This document shows positions 6,186-13,041 of a stretch of DNA of 15,330 nucleotides, piece by piece. The stretch is from Lutibacter sp. (GTDB taxonomy: Bacteria > Bacteroidota > Bacteroidia > Flavobacteriales > Flavobacteriaceae). The stretch is from the NCBI GenBank assembly GCA_021647265.1, contig JAKIVA010000055.1, forward strand, positions 1 to 15,330, given 5' to 3'. The position numbers and the translations under genes are program-made. The number at the start of each line of letters is the position of its first letter. Position 1 is the first letter of the stretch. The notes under the pieces were generated by a model. That model was not told where the DNA came from and made no database searches. It was given only the letters and a program-made list of their open reading frames with translations.

Positions 6186-7427
6186 ATGGAGAACACATTA
6201 TTTACAGTAAACAATGTTTGGATGATGATTTGTACAGCATTGGTTTTTTTAATGCATTTAGGATTTTCATTATTAGAAATAGGATTAACAAGACAAAAAA
6301 ACACGATAAACATTTTATTTAAAAACGTATTTATTATTTCAATTGGAATGGTATTGTACGCATTGGTTGGGTTCAATTTAATGTATCCAGGTACATTTAT
6401 GGCAGGAGTATTACCAAATTATTTTATTGATTTATTTGGTTTGTCAATTCCTGAAAATGGACTTACAGCAGAATATGCTAATGGAGGCTATACTTACTGG
6501 ACCGATTTTTTGTTTCAAGGAATGTTTGCAGCAACTGCAGCAACAATAGTTTCCGGTGCAGTAGCTGAAAGAATAAAACTAGGTGCATTTATGGTTTTTA
6601 CAATTATTTATGTGGGATTTGTGTATCCAATAGCTGGTTCTTGGAAATGGGGATCGGGTTGGCTAGATAGGCTTGGCTTTTACGATTTTGCAGGTTCTAC
6701 ATTAGTTCATTCTGTTGGTGGTTGGGCAGCTTTAATTGCAGTTTGGTTGTTGGGAGCTAGAATTGGAAAATTCAAAAAAGATGGTTCAATAGGCGTAATC
6801 CCGGGGCATAATATGCCTTTTGCAACAACAGGTGTATTCCTTTTATGGTTGGGTTGGTTTGGGTTTAATGGAGGGTCTGTACTTTCAGCGAATCCGGCTG
6901 CAACTTCATTAGTTTTGGTTACAACTTGTTTGGCAGCTGCAACAGGAGGGTTGTCAGCATTTTTAGTGTCGTTACTTAAATACAAACAATACGATTTGTC
7001 AATGTTTTTGAATGGTATACTTGGTGGTTTGGTTGGTATTACAGCAGGAGCAGATGTTATGAGTGTTACAGATGCAATTGTTATTGGTGCCATTGCTGGG
7101 GTTTTAATTGTGGTTGGAGTTGCATTTATTGATAAATTAAAATTAGATGATCCGGTAGGTGCTATTGCAGTTCACTTAATTTGTGGAATTTGGGGAACTT
7201 TAGCGGTAGGAATTTTTGGAAAACTCGCAGGTTGGGAGCAATTATCGAATCAATTTATAGGAGTAGTTTCTATAGGTGCTTTTTGTGTAATTTCTTCATA
7301 TACTATAATTAAAACACTAAAAATAACGGTTGGTATTAGAGTTTCTAAAATTGAAGAACAAGAAGGGTTGGATATGCATGAGCACGGTATGGATGCTTAT
7401 CCAGATTTTGGGTTAAACCAACATTAA
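6186..7427 (+). CDS. amtB: Ammonium transporter (Amt family)
   Basis: Amt proteins form inner-membrane trimers that take up ammonium. The 413-residue protein has about eleven hydrophobic segments. Expected functional residues are visible: Phe in FQGMFA (110-114) for the outer gate, Trp in GSWKWGSGWL (151-160), the structural Asp167 in DFAG, the first pore His175 in STLVHS, WFGFNGGS (224-231) for the inner Phe gate, and the second pore His330 in DDPVGAIAVH followed by CGIWGTLA. There is no cleavable N-terminal signal, unlike E. coli AmtB. The C-terminal tail (about 385-413), where P-II regulation acts in relatives, is acidic and His-containing. It sits directly after glnB in the same operon, under the phased CCCT/AGGG array, consistent with induction by nitrogen limitation. 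Confidence 0.97.
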   Translation: MENTLFTVNNVWMMICTALVFLMHLGFSLLEIGLTRQKNTINILFKNVFIISIGMVLYALVGFNLMYPGTFMAGVLPNYFIDLFGLSIPENGLTAEYANGGYTYWTDFLFQGMFAATAATIVSGAVAERIKLGAFMVFTIIYVGFVYPIAGSWKWGSGWLDRLGFYDFAGSTLVHSVGGWAALIAVWLLGARIGKFKKDGSIGVIPGHNMPFATTGVFLLWLGWFGFNGGSVLSANPAATSLVLVTTCLAAATGGLSAFLVSLLKYKQYDLSMFLNGILGGLVGITAGADVMSVTDAIVIGAIAGVLIVVGVAFIDKLKLDDPVGAIAVHLICGIWGTLAVGIFGKLAGWEQLSNQFIGVVSIGAFCVISSYTIIKTLKITVGIRVSKIEEQEGLDMHEHGMDAYPDFGLNQH

Positions 7428-7442
7428 CAATACACTATATAT

Positions 7443-7473
7443 GTAGGCAGTTATATTTATTATTTCTGCCTGC
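7443..7473 (+). other. Stem-loop after the ammonium transporter gene
   Basis: An eight-base stem with one G-T pair (7443-7450 with 7466-7473) encloses a 15-base loop. No T tract follows directly, so it is a poor terminator; it might protect the 3' end of a glnB-amt transcript or cause partial termination before the porin-like gene. Confidence 0.35.
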
Positions 7474-7569
7474 TTAGATTCAAATTTTTATTAAAATAAT
7501 TCAGGTAAAATTTTACTTAACAGGACAAGTATTGTCTAAAAAAGAATACTATAAACTTAATAAGGAACA

Positions 7570-8250
7570 ATGAAAACAATGAAAAAAACAATACTATTAT
7601 TGATTACAATTATATCAATGAATACAATTAGAGCACAAAAAAGATCTAAATCTTCATTAGATATTGGGGCTGATTTAGCAAGCAGATATGTATGGAGAGG
7701 GATTGAATTTTCTGACTCCCCTGTAATTCAACCTTATGTAGAATATACTTTGGGGAATTTAACATTAGGTATTTGGGCTTCGTATGAAACAGGAGGTCAA
7801 GTTATAGGTCAGGAGTTTGATTTATATGCGAGTTACTCTTTTGGAGCTGTATCACTTGGGTTTACAGATTATTCATTTCCTGTTGATGGTTTGTCTGATA
7901 GGTATTTTCAGCTCAAAAATCATGTGGGAGAATTAATGGTGAGTTTTGAAGGTGTTAAAAAACTTCCTCTAACTTTAATGTTGGCTATGAATATTTATAA
8001 TGATAATGCAAACTCAATTTATACCAAAATTGAATACCCATTTAAAATAGGCGATGTAGAGTTAAGTACTTTTATTGGAGGAGGTAATAAAATTTATACC
8101 GTTGATAAGGATTTTGCAATTACTAACGTTGGATTTTCGGCATCAAGAGATGTTAAAATAACAAGTTTAGTTAGTCTGGGTATGTCAGTATCAGCAATAT
8201 TTAATCCTAATACTGAAGATGCTTATTTGGTATTTTTAATATCATTATAA
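7570..8250 (+). CDS. TorF-family putative outer-membrane porin
   Basis: The 226-residue protein has a Sec signal peptide (cleavage likely after IRA, about residue 22), then alternating beta-strand segments with aromatic residues, and ends in a hydrophobic strand, LVFLISL, like an outer-membrane barrel. The segment SRYVWRGIEFSDSPVIQPYVEY (split here as SRYVWRG, then SDSPVIQPYVEY; about 38-59) resembles the start of the TorF/Gcw_chp putative porin family. Such proteins are often encoded next to glnB and amt, so passage of ammonium or small nitrogen compounds through the outer membrane is plausible but not shown. Two starts are possible, 7570 and 7579; both give a functional signal peptide. It lies 142 bases after amt, and no strong promoter or terminator is seen between them, so cotranscription is likely. 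Confidence 0.82.
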   Translation: MKTMKKTILLLITIISMNTIRAQKRSKSSLDIGADLASRYVWRGIEFSDSPVIQPYVEYTLGNLTLGIWASYETGGQVIGQEFDLYASYSFGAVSLGFTDYSFPVDGLSDRYFQLKNHVGELMVSFEGVKKLPLTLMLAMNIYNDNANSIYTKIEYPFKIGDVELSTFIGGGNKIYTVDKDFAITNVGFSASRDVKITSLVSLGMSVSAIFNPNTEDAYLVFLISL

Positions 8251-8269
8251 AAAAGTTAGAGCATTATTT

Positions 8270-8285
8270 AGAATTTTAAAATTCT
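8270..8285. terminator. AT-rich palindrome between convergent genes (weak bidirectional terminator?)
   Basis: A perfect 16-base palindrome, AGAATTTTAAAATTCT, lies in the 44-base gap between the convergent porin-like and DUF1684 genes, inside an outer TTAGAG/CTCTAA pair (8256-8261 and 8284-8289) that would form instead of its last bases. The stem is weak. Its place between two stop codons is the main reason to suspect a terminator. Confidence 0.3.
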
Positions 8286-8294
8286 CTAAAATGA

Positions 8295-8912
8295 TTAATG
8301 ATGTTTTTCAAAAGCCTTTACACCAACAGGTATATCAATAGACAAAGTATTTTCTGAAGGTGGAATTGGGCATGAGTATTTTGAGTTATATGCGCAATAT
8401 GGATTATAGGCTTTATTAAAATCTATCACAATAGTTTTACTTTCCTTTGGAGGAAACTTCAAATCTATATACCTCCCGCCACCATACGTACTGTTACCGT
8501 TTGTTGTGTCGTTGAAAGGTAAAAATAGATAATCTTCAAATTCAGGATTCACTATTAAATCTTGACTTTGATAAATGTTTAATTTAAATTTTTCGCCATT
8601 CAAGGTAAAATGAGCAACACCATATTTTCTATATAAAGGCAAACGATCTGTATTTGTTTGCATTTCAAATACCGGAGTATCTGGGGTTAATTCAAATTCA
8701 GCTTCTACCTTGTAATTTTTGTCAGTTTTAAAAAAATCTAAGGTTTTAAAATTTTTTAAATCTTCTTCTGTCAAAGGAGATTTTTCTGCATCAGCGAATT
8801 CTGTGTTTAGTTTGTATTGAAAAAGCTTAATTTCATCTTCATAAGAAATTTTCTTAGGTGAGCAATTTATAAATAAAAAGACAACAGTTAAAACAAAAAA
8901 TATTTTTTTCAT
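8295..8912 (-). CDS. DUF1684 family lipoprotein
   Basis: The 205-residue protein starts MKKIFFVL and has a lipobox ending in FINC (Cys about 17), so it should be a membrane-anchored lipoprotein. The C-terminal half carries the DUF1684 signature: YGGGRYIDLKFPP, then IDFNKAYNPYCAYNSKYSCPIPP (given here as IDFNKAYNPYC and YSCPIPP) and NTLSIDIPVGVKAF at the end. Two Cys flank the AYNSKYS segment. The function of DUF1684 is not known to me. I place the start at 8912, not at an upstream in-frame ATG at 8933, because the lipoprotein signal begins there and because a -7 promoter box at 8931-8938 overlaps the upstream ATG. It is a single-gene unit, convergent with the porin-like gene. Confidence 0.88.
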   Translation of the reverse strand: MKKIFFVLTVVFLFINCSPKKISYEDEIKLFQYKLNTEFADAEKSPLTEEDLKNFKTLDFFKTDKNYKVEAEFELTPDTPVFEMQTNTDRLPLYRKYGVAHFTLNGEKFKLNIYQSQDLIVNPEFEDYLFLPFNDTTNGNSTYGGGRYIDLKFPPKESKTIVIDFNKAYNPYCAYNSKYSCPIPPSENTLSIDIPVGVKAFEKHH

Positions 8913-8930
8913 GGAGATATACTTTGCAAT

Positions 8931-8938
8931 CAAAAGTA
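8931..8938 (-). promoter_or_regulatory. Predicted -7 box for the DUF1684 gene
   Basis: Read on the minus strand this is TACTTTTG, an exact TAnnTTTG match and identical to the box before glnB. Transcription would start about 13 bases before the ATG at 8912. No clear -33 TTTG is seen. It supports the shorter start of the lipoprotein gene. Confidence 0.5.
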
Positions 8939-8986
8939 CGAAATATTACTAGTTTAAGAAAACCTTTATGGGTTGAATAAATTTTG

Positions 8987-8994
8987 TAGTTTTG
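8987..8994 (+). promoter_or_regulatory. Predicted -7 box upstream of the MFS leader
   Basis: TAGTTTTG matches TAnnTTTG exactly. A weak -33 candidate, TTTA at 8965-8968, lies 18 bases upstream. Transcription from about 9000 would give a leader of roughly 155 bases before the MFS start, containing a short ORF and a terminator-like hairpin. Confidence 0.45.
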
Positions 8995-9014
8995 ATAGAT
9001 ATTAAGAAAATTTT

Positions 9015-9083
9015 ATGAATAATTGGAGAAATAAAAGGGATTTGAGTAAGTGGTTTTTAAAAAATCACAAGGTAAATGTGTAA
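9015..9083 (+). CDS. Possible 22-codon leader peptide upstream of MFS gene
   Basis: A short ORF begins with ATG 21 bases after the -7 box at 8987-8994 and ends at a TAA at 9081-9083. The peptide starts MNNWRNKRDL and is basic (six Lys/Arg, one Asp) with two Trp. There is no Shine-Dalgarno sequence, but that is usual here. It could be a leader peptide linked to the terminator-like hairpin at 9121-9144. An ORF of this length also arises by chance in AT-rich DNA, so only its position makes it worth listing. Confidence 0.25.
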   Translation: MNNWRNKRDLSKWFLKNHKVNV

Positions 9084-9120
9084 TAATTATTTAAGAATAA
9101 ATAATATCAATTCATTTTGG

Positions 9121-9144
9121 CCTGACTTTTAAGTTGGGTTTTTT
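9121..9144 (+). terminator. Terminator-like hairpin just before the MFS start (possible attenuator)
   Basis: CCTGACTT (9121-9128) can pair with AAGTTGGG (9131-9138) through six Watson-Crick and two G-U pairs, with one innermost pair opened to make a loop, and is followed at once by six T (9139-9144). The T tract ends 11 bases before the MFS ATG, and no gene other than the short leader ORF lies between it and the upstream promoter box. That is the position of an attenuator, not of a gene-end terminator. Confidence 0.45.
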
Positions 9145-9155
9145 ACTTTTATAGT

Positions 9156-10391
9156 ATGGTAAAAAAAACATTTAACAATTACCAAAATTCATTTAAAGGA
9201 TTATCAAAAGAAGTTTGGTGGTTGGCATTAATTACATTTATAAATAGAGCAGGTACAATGGTGTTACCTTTTTTATCATTGTATTTAACAGAGAACTTAA
9301 AATTATCACTATCTCAAGTAGGTTGGATTATGTCAAGTTTTGGTTTGGGGTCATTGCTAGGTTCTTATTTAGGAGGAAAACTAACAGATAAAATAGGCTT
9401 TTACAGAGTTATGTTTTGGAGTTTGTTAACCACAGGGTTTTTGTTTATTAGCCTACAATTTATAACTACTTTTATTGGTTTTGTAATAGGTATGTTTATT
9501 ACAATGGCTATTGCTGATACGTTTAGACCTGCAATGTTTGTTTCATTAAAGGCGTATAGTAAACCTGAAAATCAAACACGATCTTTAACTTTAATACGTT
9601 TAGCAATAAATTTAGGTTTTTCATTTGGACCTTTTTTAGGCGGTATGATAATTGCGACATTAGATTATTCAGGCCTTTTTTGGGTAGATGGAATTACCTG
9701 TATTGTGGCAATATTATTAATGAGAATAGTTTTGAAACAAAAAGAATTTCACCTTAAAAAAATCAATCAAAATTCTGAAAATGAAATTCAAATAACATCA
9801 GTTTATAAAGATAAACCCTACTGGGTTTTTTTAGTCGTTGTTTTTTTAATGGGTTTTATATTTTTACAACTTTTTACAACAATGCCTTTGTATTATAAAA
9901 ATGTTCACCATTTAACCGAAGTTGAAATAGGATTAATAATGGCAATTAACGGATTTTTAATTTTTTTATTTGAAATGCCTTTGATTCATTATATAGAAAA
10001 AAAGTTATTAAATAAATTAAAAATTATAACTTGGAGTTTGGTGTTATTTGCTTTGAGTTTTTTGGTTTTAGATATTTCTACTTGGGCAGGAGTTTTGATC
10101 GTGAGTATGTTGCTAATAACATTGGGGGAAATGTTGGCATTTCCGTTTACAAATAATTTTGCAATGAACAGGTCACCTGAAGGAAAAGAAGGGCGTTATT
10201 TAGCACTGTATACTATGGCATTTTCTATGGCACATATTTTTAGTGCCAAAACAGGTATGGAGGTAATTGCAAGATTTGGCTTCGATATAAATTGGTATTT
10301 AATGGGAAGCTTGGGTTTAATTGCTGCGATATTGATGTTATGGTTAAAACGAATGTTGACTACCTCAGAAGGTGTTGTTAAAATAACTTAA
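9156..10391 (+). CDS. MFS family transporter, drug-efflux-like
   Basis: The 411 residues form about twelve hydrophobic segments with a more polar central loop (about 193-220), the usual major facilitator plan. Between segments 2 and 3 is motif A in the form GGKLTDKIGFYR (73-84), typical of proton-coupled transporters. Asn30-Arg31 in segment 1 and the GFSFGPFLGG stretch in segment 5 (motif C-like) resemble the 12-segment drug:proton antiporters such as MdtG/YceL relatives. The substrate cannot be told. The gene stands alone on the plus strand, after a leader with a possible attenuator, which would fit inducible efflux. Its stop overlaps the stop of the convergent peroxiredoxin gene by four bases, TTAA. 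Confidence 0.9.
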   Translation: MVKKTFNNYQNSFKGLSKEVWWLALITFINRAGTMVLPFLSLYLTENLKLSLSQVGWIMSSFGLGSLLGSYLGGKLTDKIGFYRVMFWSLLTTGFLFISLQFITTFIGFVIGMFITMAIADTFRPAMFVSLKAYSKPENQTRSLTLIRLAINLGFSFGPFLGGMIIATLDYSGLFWVDGITCIVAILLMRIVLKQKEFHLKKINQNSENEIQITSVYKDKPYWVFLVVVFLMGFIFLQLFTTMPLYYKNVHHLTEVEIGLIMAINGFLIFLFEMPLIHYIEKKLLNKLKIITWSLVLFALSFLVLDISTWAGVLIVSMLLITLGEMLAFPFTNNFAMNRSPEGKEGRYLALYTMAFSMAHIFSAKTGMEVIARFGFDINWYLMGSLGLIAAILMLWLKRMLTTSEGVVKIT

Positions 10392-10963
10392 TAATTGGTG
10401 TAGTTTTTAATAACCTCTTTTACCTTTTTACTATCCTCAGCAGCGTTAACATCAGCATTTTTATAAATAATTTTTTTGTTTTTATCTAAAACAAAAGTCC
10501 ACCGTGAAGCTGTAATACCTCTCTTAAGTAAGAAATTTTCACCATTGAATTCTCTTGTAATTGACCCTCCGGCTTTAGTTGGTACACCAAATATTTTTGC
10601 AATTGTTCCCTTTGCATCAGATAATAAAGGAAAATTTAATTGGTATGATTCTTTGAAATGCTTTAAGTTGTCTATTTCATCACCGCTAACACCAATTACA
10701 GTAACACCCATTTTATCAAAAGAGGCCTTGTCATCTCTATAAGCACAAGCTTGTTTGGTGCAGCCTCCAGTCATAGCCGCAGGATAAAAATAAACCACTA
10801 AAAAGCTGGTTTTTGCATTGTTGGTTGAGTTCCAGGTTTCTCCGTTATCACTTAAGCCAGAAAATTCAGGGACAGTGTCTCCTAGGTTTAGCTCAATTTT
10901 ATCTTGTGCAAAACCTGAGATTGATATTGCTAGTATTACGATTAGATTTAATAAGTTTTTCAT
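10388..10963 (-). CDS. Exported peroxiredoxin (AhpC/TSA, Bcp-like)
   Basis: Peroxiredoxins reduce hydrogen peroxide or organic peroxides through a peroxidatic Cys. The 191-residue protein starts with a Sec signal peptide (cleavage likely after SGFAQ, about residue 20), so it acts outside the cytoplasm, unlike E. coli Bcp. The active site reads YPAAMTGGCTKQAC (60-73): Pro61, Thr65 and peroxidatic Cys68, with a second Cys at 73, the five-residue spacing of the Bcp/PrxQ group. Arg153 in ASRWTFVLD-type context matches the conserved active-site Arg region. The start lies 17 bases after the mutB stop, so it may be the last gene of the udk-divIC-mutA-mutB run or have its own promoter inside mutB. 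The partner reductant is not in the window. Confidence 0.92.
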   Translation of the reverse strand: MKNLLNLIVILAISISGFAQDKIELNLGDTVPEFSGLSDNGETWNSTNNAKTSFLVVYFYPAAMTGGCTKQACAYRDDKASFDKMGVTVIGVSGDEIDNLKHFKESYQLNFPLLSDAKGTIAKIFGVPTKAGGSITREFNGENFLLKRGITASRWTFVLDKNKKIIYKNADVNAAEDSKKVKEVIKNYTNY

Positions 10964-10980
10964 TTTTTTTAGGTTTAAAG

Positions 10981-13041
10981 TTATTCTGCCACACTATCAA
11001 TTAATATGTTTAAAATATCAATGGCAGCTTTTGATATTTTGGTTCCTGGGCCATAAATACCAACAACCCCAGCATCAAATAAAAATTGATAATCTTGAGC
11101 GGGTATTACACCTCCTGCAATTACTAAAATATCTTCACGTTTGTAATTTTTTAATTCTGCGATTACTTGTGGAATTAATGTTTTATGACCAGCAGCTAAT
11201 GATGATATGCCAAGTACATGTACGTCATTTTCAATTGCTTGTTTTACAGCTTCTTTAGGTGTTTGAAATAATGGGCCAATATCAACATCAAAACCTAAAT
11301 CAGCATACCCCGTTGAAACTACTTTTGCACCGCGGTCATGGCCATCTTGTCCCAATTTAGAAATCATAATTCTAGGACGTCTTCCTTCTAATTCAGCAAA
11401 TTTATTTGCTAATTGTTTGGCTTTTTTAAATGCGGAATCATTTTTAATTTCTTTACTATACACACCAGAAATAGATTTAATAGTTGCTTTGTATCTTCCA
11501 AAAATAGTTTCTAAAGCATCTGAAATTTCGCCTAAAGTAGCTCTTTTTTCAGCAGCAATAATAGCCAAATCTAATAAATTTCCATTAGCTGATTTTGCAC
11601 ATTTTGTTAAATTTCGCAACGCAAGGTCAACATCTTCTCTATTTCTGCTAGCTTTTAACTCTTTTAAACGCATAATTTGAGATTCCCTAACGGCGGCATT
11701 ATCAACTTCTAAAATTTGCAAAGGATCTTCTTGGAGTAATTTAAATTTATTAACACCAACAATAATATCTTGATTACTATCAATTCTCGCTTGTTTTTTA
11801 GCAGAGGCCTCTTCAATTCTCATTTTTGGAATACCAAGTTCTATGGCTTTCGTCATACCACCAAGTTCTTCAACTTCTTGTAGCAATTTCCAAGCTGAAT
11901 TTACCATTTCTTCTGTTCGTTTTTCAACAAAAGTAGCTCCAGCCCAAGGATCAACAGTTTTTGTAATATTAGTTTCTTCTTGAATATAAATTTGCGTATT
12001 TCTTGCAATTCTTGCAGAAAAATCAGTAGGTAAAGCAATGGCTTCATCTAGGGCGTTTGTGTGCAAACTTTGGGTACCTCCTAAGGCTGCTGCCATAGCT
12101 TCGATGGTTGTTCTGGCTACATTGTTAAAAGGATCTTGTTCTGTTAAGCTCCAACCGCTGGTTTGGCAATGTGTTCTTAAAGCTAAAGATTTAGAATTTT
12201 TAGGATTGAATTGTTTTACGATTTTTGCCCATAGCATTCGCGCTGCTCGTAATTTGGCAATTTCACTAAAATGATCCATTCCAATTGCCCAGAAAAATGA
12301 AAGGCGTGGAGCAAAAGAATCTATTTCCATACCACTTTCAATACCTGTTTTTAGGTATTCTAAACCGTCAGCTAAAGTGTAGGCTAGTTCAATTTCAGGT
12401 GTTGCCCCAGCTTCTTGCATATGGTAACCAGAAATAGAGATAGAATTAAATTTCGGCATATTTTTACTGGTATATTTAAATATATCAGCAATAATTTTCA
12501 TAGAAGGAGTTGGTGGGTAAATATAAGTATTACGCACCATAAATTCTTTCAAAATATCATTTTGAATGGTGCCAGCCAATAATTTTTCTTCTACACCTTG
12601 TTCTTTTGCGGCAACAATATAAAATGCTAAAATGGGTAATACAGCACCGTTCATTGTCATAGAAACGGACATTTTATCTAGTGGAATTTTGTCAAAAAGC
12701 ACTTTCATATCTTCCACAGAATCTATAGCAACACCTGCTTTTCCAACATCTCCTTGAACGCGTTCGTGGTCAGAATCGTAACCGCGATGTGTAGCTAAAT
12801 CGAAGGCTACAGATAATCCTTTTTGCCCAGCTTCTAAATTTCTTCTATAAAATGCATTACTTTCTTCTGCGGTTGAAAAACCGGCGTATTGACGAATAGT
12901 CCAAGGACGACGAACATACATTGTTGAATACGGGCCTCTCAAATTTGGAGCAATACCAGCAATGTAATTTTCGTGGTCAAAATAAATATCTTTTTTATTT
13001 TGACTTTTTATGGTTAGTTGTGAAAAATCTTTACGCTTCAT
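10981..13041 (-). CDS. mutB: Methylmalonyl-CoA mutase, large (catalytic, B12-binding) subunit
   Basis: With MutA it interconverts succinyl-CoA and (R)-methylmalonyl-CoA using adenosylcobalamin, linking propionate and odd-chain or branched amino-acid carbon to the citric acid cycle. The 686 residues are slightly shorter than typical MutB. The N-terminal TIM barrel has RPWTIRQYAGFST (45-57), FDLATHRGYDSDH (80-92), TIQNDILKEFMVRNTYIYPP (158-177), GYHMQEAGATPE (205-216) with the active-site His207, and the RTHCQTSGWSLTEQDP and LGGTQSLHTNALDEA motifs. The C-terminal cobalamin domain (about 555-686) has DGHDRG (566-571), whose His568 is the lower cobalt ligand, and the GGVIPAQD motif. Its first 11 bases overlap the end of mutA, so the subunits are probably translationally coupled. 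No MeaB-type chaperone or epimerase is in the window. Confidence 0.97.
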   Translation of the reverse strand: MKRKDFSQLTIKSQNKKDIYFDHENYIAGIAPNLRGPYSTMYVRRPWTIRQYAGFSTAEESNAFYRRNLEAGQKGLSVAFDLATHRGYDSDHERVQGDVGKAGVAIDSVEDMKVLFDKIPLDKMSVSMTMNGAVLPILAFYIVAAKEQGVEEKLLAGTIQNDILKEFMVRNTYIYPPTPSMKIIADIFKYTSKNMPKFNSISISGYHMQEAGATPEIELAYTLADGLEYLKTGIESGMEIDSFAPRLSFFWAIGMDHFSEIAKLRAARMLWAKIVKQFNPKNSKSLALRTHCQTSGWSLTEQDPFNNVARTTIEAMAAALGGTQSLHTNALDEAIALPTDFSARIARNTQIYIQEETNITKTVDPWAGATFVEKRTEEMVNSAWKLLQEVEELGGMTKAIELGIPKMRIEEASAKKQARIDSNQDIIVGVNKFKLLQEDPLQILEVDNAAVRESQIMRLKELKASRNREDVDLALRNLTKCAKSANGNLLDLAIIAAEKRATLGEISDALETIFGRYKATIKSISGVYSKEIKNDSAFKKAKQLANKFAELEGRRPRIMISKLGQDGHDRGAKVVSTGYADLGFDVDIGPLFQTPKEAVKQAIENDVHVLGISSLAAGHKTLIPQVIAELKNYKREDILVIAGGVIPAQDYQFLFDAGVVGIYGPGTKISKAAIDILNILIDSVAE

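Noticed and set aside
6707..7093. Long antisense frame across the amt gene
   Set aside because: It is low in recognisable features, rich in Pro and Thr as expected for the complement of a Gly-rich membrane gene, and overlaps a well-supported gene.
8913..8933. ATG at 8933 as the DUF1684 lipoprotein start
   Set aside because: The MKK start of the lipoprotein signal is at 8912 and the upstream ATG overlaps an exact -7 box.
10818..11258. Plus-strand frames across the peroxiredoxin/mutB junction
   Set aside because: They are antisense to two solid genes, lack family motifs and have no promoter box.
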